The notes beneath the pieces were generated by a model. The model saw only the letters and a list, made by a program, of their open reading frames with translations. It did not search any database and was not told where the DNA came from. A stretch of DNA of 7,587 nucleotides from assembly GCA_023386675.1 (NCBI GenBank), contig JAEWJG010000336.1:1-7587 (forward strand), written 5' to 3'. This document shows, one piece after another, positions 1 through 5,135 of the stretch. Position numbers and translations under genes: made by a program. This DNA comes from Actinomycetes bacterium (GTDB taxonomy: Bacteria > Actinomycetota > Actinomycetes > Actinomycetales > Microbacteriaceae). Each line of letters begins with the position of its first letter. Positions within the stretch are counted from its first letter, which is position 1.

Positions 1-558
1 GCCGAGACGCACGCCGCGGGGGCCGCCGCTTTCGGCGCGCCGCCCGACGGGTGGGACGGCCCGCTCTTCATCGGCCGGCGCCCGCTTCCGGTGGCCCACG
101 AGACGAGCTGGGGGCGCTTCTTCGCGCGCGACCGCATCCAGCCGTACCTCGACATCGCCGTGGAGGCGGGGACCGTGACGTCCGCGCAGCTGCCGGTGAT
201 CCAGGAGGCCGTCGAGCGGGTTGCGGCGGGGGAGTTCGACGACGACGAGCCGCCGGCGCGCGTCCACGGCGACCTGTGGAGCGGCAACCTGCTGTGGGAT
301 GCGCGCGGCGCGGTGCTCATCGACCCGGCGGCGCACGGCGGCCACCGGGAGACCGACCTCGCCATGCTCGCCCTCTTCGGTGCGCCGTACCTCGAGGAGA
401 TTGCGGCGGCATACGACGCTGCACGGCGGCTGCGCCCGGGCTGGCGGGACCGCATCCCGGTGCACCAGCTGCACCCGCTCGCCGTGCACGCCGCCGGCCA
501 TGGTCCGTCGTACGGCCACGCGCTCGCCGACGCGGCGCGGGCGACGCTCGCGCTCTGA
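1..558 (+). CDS. Fructosamine-3-kinase family protein (5'-truncated by window)
   Basis: The reading frame is open from base 1 and ends in TGA at 556-558, giving 185 residues of the C-terminal part. Family members are usually about 250-290 residues, so roughly the first third lies outside the window. The kinase-like (aminoglycoside-phosphotransferase fold) core is clear: a W-x-R-F-F-x-R segment at residues 37-43, the catalytic loop HGDLWSGNLLW at 89-99 (D91 as likely catalytic base, N96 for metal), and the metal-binding D108 in IDPAAHGGHRETDLAM. The tail HQLHPLAVHAA at 155-165 is also typical. Known members phosphorylate the sugar of ketoamine (fructosamine or ribulosamine) adducts on proteins or amines, destabilising the adduct; they are cytosolic repair enzymes. 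The GTG at 91 is an internal codon and should not be taken as the start. The codons are GC-rich, as in the core genes. The family call is firm; the exact substrate is not shown. Confidence 0.87.
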   Translation, partial: AETHAAGAAAFGAPPDGWDGPLFIGRRPLPVAHETSWGRFFARDRIQPYLDIAVEAGTVTSAQLPVIQEAVERVAAGEFDDDEPPARVHGDLWSGNLLWDARGAVLIDPAAHGGHRETDLAMLALFGAPYLEEIAAAYDAARRLRPGWRDRIPVHQLHPLAVHAAGHGPSYGHALADAARATLAL

Positions 559-639
559 CGCGCACGGCGGAAGCCAGCTTGTGCGTCAATTGCTCACCTA
601 CCGCATCTTGCGTACCCGAAAAGCCGATGTGCCCGCCTC

Positions 640-656
640 AGCCAGCCTGACTGGCT
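640..656. terminator. Small hairpin downstream of the fructosamine kinase gene
   Basis: AGCCAG (640-645) and CTGGCT (651-656) are perfect inverted repeats around the 5-base loop CCTGA, 82 bases after the stop of the kinase gene. There is no T-run after it, so it is a weak terminator candidate at best; it may also simply be leader structure for the TIR gene. Confidence 0.25.
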
Positions 657-699
657 CCAAGGACACAGCTGTAGGCCCCTGCCAGCTGAAGGGATAGCT

Positions 700-795
700 A
701 TGTTTATGACTAACGACGTAGTCGGACACACGGCGACCGAGTTGGACCGACTCGCGGTCGGCGATGAGCTTGTCGAGCAATGCGCCAAGCTATAG
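700..795 (+). CDS. Possible 31-residue ORF upstream of the TIR gene
   Basis: An ATG at 700 opens 31 codons to TAG at 793-795 (MFMTNDVVGHTATELDRLAV, then GDELVEQCAKL). A purine-rich GAAGGG at 688-693 sits 6 bases upstream, a good ribosome-binding distance, and an in-frame ATG at 706 is an alternative start. The ORF ends 39 bases before the TIR-protein start, so the two could share a transcript. I recognise no family; the peptide is soluble, slightly acidic and without a membrane segment. It lies in the lower-GC patch (31 of 60 bases G/C at 661-720). It could be a real small protein, a leader peptide, the relic of a longer gene, or chance. The support is only the SD-like site and the spacing. 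Confidence 0.27.
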   Translation: MFMTNDVVGHTATELDRLAVGDELVEQCAKL

Positions 796-834
796 CGGCC
801 GTGAACGGTTGGTACTCGAACGGGCGGGAGAAAA

Positions 835-1656
835 ATGAAGGTTTTCGTTAGCTGGTCGAAGCCGGCGAGTCGTGCGGTTGCGCAACTATTTACCGATTGG
901 CTTCCGAAAGTTATTCAGGAGTGTCGCGCACCGTACTTTTCTGTGGAGACCGATAAGGGAGATGCCTGGTTTCAGGCGATCACTCAAAATCTCCAGGACA
1001 GCAAAATTGGCGTAGTTTTTATAACCCGCGAGAATCTGCGAGAAGAGTGGATCCATTTCGAGGCTGGGGCGATCTACGCGGCACTCGACAAAAGAGTTTT
1101 CCCTATTCTCGTCGGGATCAGCAAGACAGACTACGACGGTCCACTTAGCAATCTGCAACTAACCGAGGCACTTGACCAAGAGGACATGTGGCGGTTAGTA
1201 CGTGGGTTGAACAGGAACTGCGACGTCCAACTCGAGGAGGGTTTGCTGCAGGAAACCTTCAATCATTGGTGGCCGGAGCTTCACGATGGAATTGCCTCGG
1301 CTCTAAATTCTTCGGTGGCTGGGGCCCCACCGGTGCCGAAGCGCTCGCTCGAGGAGAAGGTGGACGAGCTCCTTTTGCTTGTTCGAGAGGGAGCGCGGCA
1401 GTCAACCGGGCAGGAGGCTCGCCGCGAACGCGAGGAGAGGCAGCGAAAGCACGACCTGAAAGTGTTCATCGCGGAGCACGGAGGCCAATTTGCATTCCGC
1501 GATGGTGAGCTCTACGGCGAAGTCACGGATGTGAGACGGTACCGGGACCCGGTGGGCGATGGGGTCTCCACCCGCATTCGCATCAAGCACTTTCAAAGCG
1601 GCGACTCAATCCTTGCGAAGCCCAACGATTTCACCTTCTCTGATGTGCCGTTCTGA
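835..1656 (+). CDS. TIR-domain protein, candidate stand-alone immune effector
   Basis: This is a complete 273-residue protein starting at ATG 835 with GGGAG at 826-830. Residues 1 to about 155 form a bacterial TIR domain: the first strand is MKVFVSWS, followed by DWLPKVIQ (21-28), KIGVVFIT (57-64), EWIHFEAGA (71-79) and RVFPILVG (87-94). E76, after W72, occupies the position of the catalytic glutamate in NAD-cleaving TIR domains. Residues 171-208 are rich in E, R, K, L and Q and look like a coiled coil that could drive oligomerisation. Residues 209-273 form a small domain, probably beta-rich, that I do not recognise. No signal peptide or membrane segment is visible, so it is probably cytosolic. 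Known bacterial TIR proteins deplete NAD+ or make cyclic ADP-ribose-type signals in anti-phage defence; activity here is inferred from the fold and E76. GC is clearly below the neighbours (33/60, 27/60 and 30/60 at 841-900, 961-1020 and 1081-1140), suggesting acquisition by transfer. A signalling role outside defence is also possible. Confidence 0.86.
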   Translation: MKVFVSWSKPASRAVAQLFTDWLPKVIQECRAPYFSVETDKGDAWFQAITQNLQDSKIGVVFITRENLREEWIHFEAGAIYAALDKRVFPILVGISKTDYDGPLSNLQLTEALDQEDMWRLVRGLNRNCDVQLEEGLLQETFNHWWPELHDGIASALNSSVAGAPPVPKRSLEEKVDELLLLVREGARQSTGQEARREREERQRKHDLKVFIAEHGGQFAFRDGELYGEVTDVRRYRDPVGDGVSTRIRIKHFQSGDSILAKPNDFTFSDVPF

Positions 1657-1674
1657 AGGCTTCCGGATGGTGCC

Positions 1675-1704
1675 GCGAGTTTGACTCGCAAAGCTGCGGG
1701 TCAA
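1675..1704 (+). terminator. Overlapping hairpins after the TIR gene
   Basis: Starting 18 bases after the TIR stop there are two mutually exclusive stems. GCGAGT (1675-1680) pairs with ACTCGC (1684-1689) around TTG. Alternatively TTGACTCGC (1681-1689) pairs with GCGGGTCAA (1696-1704) around AAAGCT, nine pairs with one U-G wobble. No T-tract follows. The position fits a transcript end or a 3' stabilising structure for the TIR mRNA; termination is inferred. Confidence 0.38.
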
Positions 1705-1964
1705 GCTGGGCGGACCCGGTATTGGGGTGCTTCCGCGGACGGCCGCGTACAAGGGTCACGTGGTTTCGCAATCGGATGACGCTACGACCGTGAGGCAACG
1801 AGAAGCGGGGGCTTTCGTCGAAGAACGGGGCGGAGCGGGTCGGCTGAGTCCGCACCCCGCATCCCACCCGTTCCGAACCACCGACTGATAGGATGCTGGT
1901 GGTCGGCAGTGCGCCGATCGAACCCGGAGCAGGCTGGCAGGAGCTGGTCCTCGGTGGTGGTATC

Positions 1965-1978
1965 CGGATGCGCATCCG
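1965..1978. promoter_or_regulatory. 14-bp perfect palindrome upstream of pnp (possible operator)
   Basis: CGGATGCGCATCCG reads the same on both strands. With no unpaired centre it is a poor RNA hairpin but a good shape for a dimeric DNA-binding protein. It lies about 160 bases before the pnp start, just upstream of an A/T-richer stretch (1988-2002) where a promoter -10 element might sit. I found no good paired -35/-10 there, so the operator role is inference. Confidence 0.3.
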
Positions 1979-1989
1979 TCGCAACCGTG

Positions 1990-2135
1990 TATTTCTACTG
2001 ATGGCCAGACGGGCTCAGCCCACGCACCCGCATGGGATGCCGCGTACACAGAACGTGTCGAACTGCCTGTTCCTGCTCCTTGGATGAAGTCGCGTCCACA
2101 CGGGATCGCGACGTTAAACAAAGGAGACAGACCTC
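1990..2135 (+). ncRNA. Structured 5' leader of pnp (Actino-pnp-like candidate)
   Basis: Actinobacterial PNPase genes are known to carry a conserved structured 5' leader (the Actino-pnp RNA motif), and this region is in the right place. What I see directly: hairpin GTCGCG (2089-2094)/CGCGAC (2107-2112), extended inward by TCC/GGA with one bulged T. Around it, CTG-CTCCTT (2073-2081) is complementary to AAGGAG-A-CAG (2121-2130), giving nine pairs with a single bulged A. The outer helix buries the pnp Shine-Dalgarno sequence. Smaller stems occur upstream at 2011-2021, 2030-2040 and 2046-2058. I cannot match the Rfam covariance model by eye, so the family assignment rests on position and on the presence of structure. 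Confidence 0.42.
2121..2126 (+). promoter_or_regulatory. pnp ribosome-binding site
   Basis: AAGGAG lies 9 bases before TTG 2136 and decides that start: there is no other well-placed SD or ATG nearby, and translation from this TTG gives the family N-terminus MEGPEIKFAEA. The same six bases are fully complementary to CTCCTT at 2076-2081, so the site can be hidden in the leader. Confidence 0.85.
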
Positions 2136-4427
2136 TTGGAAGGTCCTGAGATCAAGTTCGCCGAAGCCGTCCTCGACAACGGCCGCTTCGGCACCCGCAC
2201 CGTCCGGTTCGAGACCGGACGCCTCGCCCAGCAGGCGCAGGGCGCCGTCGCCGCCTACCTCGACGAGGAGACCATGCTGCTGAGCGCCACCAGCGCCAGC
2301 AAGCACCCGAAGGACAACTTCGACTTCTTCCCGCTGACCGTCGACGTCGAGGAGCGCTCGTACGCCGCCGGCAAGATCCCCGGTTCGTTCTTCCGGCGCG
2401 AGGGCCGTCCCTCGACCGAGGCGATCCTGGTCTGCCGACTGATCGACCGGCCGCTGCGCCCGTCGTTCGTCGACGGCCTCCGCAACGAGGTGCAGATCGT
2501 CATCACCGTCCTGAGCATCGCTCCGGACGAGTTCTACGACGCCCTCGCCATCAACGCGGCGAGCCTCTCGACGCAGATCTCCGGTCTGCCGTTCTCCGGC
2601 CCGATCGCCGGCGTGCGCCTCGCGCTCATCCCCGGCAACGGCGCGCACGAGGACCAGTGGATCGCGTTCCCGAAGGCCGCGCAGCTCGAGGAGGCCGTGT
2701 TCGACCTCATCGTCGCGGGCCGCGTGCTCACCAACGAGGACGGCTCCGAGGGCGACGTCGCGATCATGATGGTCGAGGCCGAGGCCACCGAGAACAGCTG
2801 GAACCTCATCCAGGGCGGAGCTGTGAAGCCGAGCGAGGAGATCGTGGCCCAGGGCCTCGAGGCGGCCAAGCCGTTCATCCGTCAGCTGGTCGGTGCGCAG
2901 AACGTCGTCGCCGAGCAGGCGGCGAAGCCGATCGCCGACTACCCGGTGTTCCTGCCCTACTCGCAGACCACGTACGACAACGTCGCGGGCCTCGCCTACG
3001 ACGAGCTCGTGAACGTCTACCAGATCGCCGACAAGATCGAGCGCCAGAACGCCGACGACGCCCTCAAGGAGCGCGTCAAGGCGGCCCTGGCCGAGAAGGT
3101 GGAGGCGGGTGTCCTCGACCCCGAGGTCCTCAGCCAGTTCTCCGCGGCGTACAAGTCGGTGTCGAAGGTCGTCATGCGCGGTCGCGTGCTGCGCGAGGGC
3201 ATCCGCATCGACGGCCGTGGCCTGACCGACATCCGTCCGCTCGACGCCGAGGTGCAGGTCATCCCGCGCGTCCACGGCTCGGCGATCTTCCAGCGCGGCG
3301 AGACCCAGATCCTGGGCGTCACCACGCTGAACATGCTCAAGATGGAGCAGCAGATCGACTCGCTGTCGCCGGTCACCAAGAAGCGCTACCTGCACCACTA
3401 CAACTTCCCGCCCTACTCGACCGGTGAGACCGGCCGCGTGGGTTCGCCGAAGCGTCGCGAGATCGGGCACGGCTTCCTGGCCGAGCGCGCCCTCGTGCCG
3501 GTGCTGCCGAGCCGCGACGAGTTCCCGTACGCGATCCGTCAGGTGTCCGAGGCCCTCGGGTCGAACGGCTCCACCTCGATGGGCTCCGTCTGCGCCTCCA
3601 CTCTGTCGCTGCTGAACGCCGGTGTGCCGCTGCGCGCCCCGGTCGCCGGTATCGCCATGGGCCTGATCTCCGACGTCGTCGACGGTGAGACCCGCTACGC
3701 GGCGCTCACCGACATCCTGGGCGCCGAGGACGCGCTGGGCGACATGGACTTCAAGGTCGCCGGAACCAGCGAGTTCGTCACCGCGATCCAGCTCGACACG
3801 AAGCTCGACGGCATCCCGTCGTCGGTGCTCGCCGGCGCGCTGACCCAGGCGAAGGACGCGCGCACCACCATCCTGAGCGTGCTCAACGCCGCGATCGACC
3901 GTCCGGACGAGATGGCCCCGACCGCGCCCCGCGTGATCTCGGTCCAGATCCCGGTCGACAAGATCGGTGAGCTGATCGGCCCGAAGGGCAAGACGATCAA
4001 CGCGATCCAGGATGAGACCGGCGCCGAGATCTCCATCGAGGAGGACGGCACCGTCTACATCGGCGCCACCGACGGCCCGTCGGCCGAGGCGGCCCGCGCC
4101 CAGGTCAACGCGATCGCGAACCCCACCAACCCGGAGGTCGGCGAGCAGTTCCTCGGAACCGTCGTCAAGATCGCCGCATTCGGTGCGTTCGTCTCGCTGC
4201 TCCCGGGCAAGGACGGCCTGCTGCACATCTCCGAGGTCCGCAAGCTCGCCGGTGGCAAGCGCGTGGAGAACGTCGAGGACGTGCTCGGGGTCGGACAGAA
4301 GATCCTGGTCGAGATCACCAAGATCGACGACCGCGGAAAGCTGTCGCTCGCCCCGGTGATCGCCGAGGAGGCTGCTGCCGAGGCTCCGGCCGACGCCGCC
4401 CCCGCGGAGGCTCCCGCCGAGGCGTAA
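2136..4427 (+). CDS. pnp: Polyribonucleotide nucleotidyltransferase (PNPase)
   Basis: PNPase degrades RNA 3' to 5' by phosphorolysis, releasing nucleoside diphosphates, and can run in reverse to add tails; it acts in the cytosol, often in RNA-degradation assemblies. The protein has 763 residues, slightly longer than the roughly 710 of the E. coli enzyme. Domains in order: first RNase PH-like domain (about 10-150, with FFRREGRPS near 85-93), a mostly helical linker (about 240-345), second RNase PH domain (about 350-590), KH domain (about 600-660, GxxG loop as IGPKG at 614-618) and S1 domain (about 668-740), then an Ala/Glu/Pro-rich tail. Active-site elements are intact: SNGSTSMGSVC at 476-486 and DALGDMDFK at 532-540, where D532, D538 and K540 align with E. 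coli D486, D492 and K494. It starts at TTG with a strong SD. A long hairpin follows 13 bases after the stop. The structured leader suggests autoregulation, as known for pnp elsewhere. Confidence 0.98.
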   Translation: MEGPEIKFAEAVLDNGRFGTRTVRFETGRLAQQAQGAVAAYLDEETMLLSATSASKHPKDNFDFFPLTVDVEERSYAAGKIPGSFFRREGRPSTEAILVCRLIDRPLRPSFVDGLRNEVQIVITVLSIAPDEFYDALAINAASLSTQISGLPFSGPIAGVRLALIPGNGAHEDQWIAFPKAAQLEEAVFDLIVAGRVLTNEDGSEGDVAIMMVEAEATENSWNLIQGGAVKPSEEIVAQGLEAAKPFIRQLVGAQNVVAEQAAKPIADYPVFLPYSQTTYDNVAGLAYDELVNVYQIADKIERQNADDALKERVKAALAEKVEAGVLDPEVLSQFSAAYKSVSKVVMRGRVLREGIRIDGRGLTDIRPLDAEVQVIPRVHGSAIFQRGETQILGVTTLNMLKMEQQIDSLSPVTKKRYLHHYNFPPYSTGETGRVGSPKRREIGHGFLAERALVPVLPSRDEFPYAIRQVSEALGSNGSTSMGSVCASTLSLLNAGVPLRAPVAGIAMGLISDVVDGETRYAALTDILGAEDALGDMDFKVAGTSEFVTAIQLDTKLDGIPSSVLAGALTQAKDARTTILSVLNAAIDRPDEMAPTAPRVISVQIPVDKIGELIGPKGKTINAIQDETGAEISIEEDGTVYIGATDGPSAEAARAQVNAIANPTNPEVGEQFLGTVVKIAAFGAFVSLLPGKDGLLHISEVRKLAGGKRVENVEDVLGVGQKILVEITKIDDRGKLSLAPVIAEEAAAEAPADAAPAEAPAEA

Positions 4428-4440
4428 CCCGTCTCTCACT

Positions 4441-4477
4441 CGAAGGCCGCGTCGACCCCTGGTCGGCGCGGCCTTCG
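4441..4477. terminator. Bidirectional hairpin terminator between pnp and the Lrp gene
   Basis: CGAAGGCCGCG (4441-4451) and CGCGGCCTTCG (4467-4477) are perfect inverted repeats. Inside, CGACC (4453-4457) pairs with GGTCG (4461-4465) around CCT, and T4452 faces G4466 as a wobble, so one almost continuous 17-pair stem forms. It sits 13 bases after the pnp stop and 13 bases from the stop of the convergent Lrp gene, so it can serve both strands. There is no T-run, which is common for actinobacterial terminators. Confidence 0.82.
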
Positions 4478-4490
4478 TGCGTCCCGCGGG

Positions 4491-4955
4491 CTACGCGTCG
4501 CGGGTGAGAAGAGGGCGGAGTCGGTAGGGGATGAGCTCGCCCATGTCGAGCGACGTCTCGGCCCGGTCGACGCCCTCGGTCGACTGGATGATGCCGGTGA
4601 TGCGGAACAGGTCCTCCGCATCCACGCACACCACCCGCAGCAGCAGGTCGGACGGCCCCGACAGCCCGTGCGCCTGCACGATCTCGGGGATCGCGGCGAG
4701 GCTCTCCACCACGGCCGCGAGCCGCTGCTGCTGCACGTGCACGTTGACGAATGCGGCAAGCGGGTACCCGGCGACCCGCGCCGAGATGCGCCGCTCGAAC
4801 GACAGGAAAGCGCCGCTGCGCTCCAGTTCGGCGACCCGCGACTGCACGGTGTTCCGGCTGAGCCCGAGACGGTCGGCGAGCGACACGTTGGTGGATCGCG
4901 GGTCGTCCGCGAGCGCCAGGAGGATGCGTCGGTCGGTGTTGTCGAAGCTGCGCAT
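4491..4955 (-). CDS. Lrp/AsnC-family transcriptional regulator
   Basis: A 154-residue protein from ATG 4955-4953, near the usual 150-165 for the family. An upstream in-frame ATG (4997) would add 14 residues unlike the family N-terminus, so the inner start MRSFDNTDRRILLAL is preferred. Residues 4-55 form the AsnC-type helix-turn-helix, with LADRLGLSRNTVQSRVAELE at 26-45 and recognition helix about 33-43. Residues 65-140 form the RAM ligand-binding domain, with GLSGPSDLLLRV (97-108) at the usual effector-site loop. Such proteins bind DNA as dimers or octamers and sense amino acids or related metabolites. It is divergent from the 2-oxoacid dehydrogenase operon, an arrangement known for BkdR-type regulators, so control of that operon and of itself is likely but inferred. 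No SD lies close to the ATG; TAGCTT ending 7 bases upstream could be a -10 for a leaderless transcript. Confidence 0.92.
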   Translation of the reverse strand: MRSFDNTDRRILLALADDPRSTNVSLADRLGLSRNTVQSRVAELERSGAFLSFERRISARVAGYPLAAFVNVHVQQQRLAAVVESLAAIPEIVQAHGLSGPSDLLLRVVCVDAEDLFRITGIIQSTEGVDRAETSLDMGELIPYRLRPLLTRDA

Positions 4956-4975
4956 AGTGTGAAAGCTAGCAGCTC

Positions 4976-4988
4976 CCGCCCGGGGCGG
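4976..4988. promoter_or_regulatory. GC-rich dyad upstream of the Lrp gene
   Basis: CCGCCC (4976-4981) and GGGCGG (4983-4988) are perfect inverted repeats with one central base, 21 bases upstream of the Lrp start codon. In a GC-rich genome this could arise by chance. It is recorded as a possible binding site because it lies between two divergent genes, one of which encodes a regulator. Confidence 0.2.
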
Positions 4989-5021
4989 ATAGAGCATCCT
5001 GCACGGTCGACACGCCGATGG

Positions 5022-5050
5022 TTGTGCGCGCTGATCCGGGAGCGTAGCCT
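5022..5050 (+). promoter_or_regulatory. Probable promoter of the 2-oxoacid dehydrogenase operon
   Basis: TTGTGC (5022-5027) and TAGCCT (5045-5050) are separated by exactly 17 bases and match the actinobacterial housekeeping pattern TTGNNN / TANNNT. Transcription would start near 5057, about 80 bases before the GTG start of E1 alpha, and the first hairpin (5059-5078) would be at the very 5' end of the mRNA. Confidence 0.5.
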
Positions 5051-5058
5051 TCCCTCAA

Positions 5059-5078
5059 TTCCGGCAAGGAGGCCGGAA
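5059..5078 (+). repeat. Perfect inverted repeat with AAGGAG loop in the operon leader
   Basis: TTCCGGC (5059-5065) pairs with GCCGGAA (5072-5078) around the 6-base loop AAGGAG. The loop has the sequence of a Shine-Dalgarno site, but no start codon follows at a usable distance. It could be a DNA operator for the divergent Lrp protein, a 5'-end mRNA stabiliser, or part of an RNA switch. Confidence 0.4.
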
Positions 5079-5085
5079 GCCGGTT

Positions 5086-5104
5086 CGCGCGCCACAAGCG
5101 CGCG
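5086..5104 (+). repeat. Second hairpin in the operon leader
   Basis: CGCGCGC (5086-5092) pairs with GCGCGCG (5098-5104) around CACAA, seven G-C pairs, eight bases after the first hairpin and about 30 bases before the GTG start. It is too far from the start codon to block the ribosome directly, and there is no T-run for termination. Confidence 0.35.
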
Positions 5105-5135
5105 CCCGGGCGCGAGAGTGAAGGTTGCGTGAACC

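Larger units (their letters stand above)
1657..2135 (+). other. Gene-free region between the TIR gene and pnp, including the pnp leader
   Basis: I see no convincing gene in these 479 bases. The first part (to about 1880) carries the hairpins after the TIR gene and no recognisable promoter, tRNA or repeat. At 1873-1906 CCG-A-ACCACC can pair with GGTGGT-CGG across a 15-base loop (one bulged A), and CCGAC (1881-1885) with GTCGG (1902-1906) competes with it. At 1965-1978 there is a perfect 14-bp palindrome. The last 140 bases form the pnp leader, with small hairpins such as GGGCT/AGCCC at 2011-2021 and GCAT/ATGC at 2030-2040, and the structure around the ribosome-binding site described separately. 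rpsO, which often precedes pnp in bacteria, is not here. Confidence 0.7.

Noticed and set aside
734..760. Imperfect hairpin CGACCGAGT/ACTCG-CGGTCG before the TIR gene
   Set aside because: It has a two-base bulge, lies within the 31-codon ORF and has no terminator or operator context; chance is sufficient.
598..780. 60-codon minus-strand frame between the kinase and TIR genes
   Set aside because: It looks a little protein-like (LDKLIADRESVQLGRRVSDYV) but starts with TTG without an SD, has a stop close upstream and matches nothing I know. It could be a gene relic, but there is not enough support.
770..796. Possible TIR promoter TTGTCG / TATAGC
   Set aside because: The spacer is only 15 bases and the -10 lacks the final T; too weak to list as a promoter.
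1905..1935. tRNA-like 3' end or att remnant on the minus strand (GGTTCGATC followed downstream by ACCACCA)
   Set aside because: The bases flanking the T-loop-like sequence do not form a five-pair stem and no anticodon arm is found, so it is not a tRNA or a convincing attachment site.
1893..2087. 64-codon ORF in the pnp leader
   Set aside because: No SD before ATG 1893, no recognisable family, and it overlaps the palindrome and leader structures, so coding is unlikely.
1995..4439. 814-codon open frame on the minus strand opposite pnp
   Set aside because: It mirrors pnp almost exactly, its translation is a low-complexity mix of D, R, L, G and V, and such long antisense frames are expected in GC-rich codon-biased genes.
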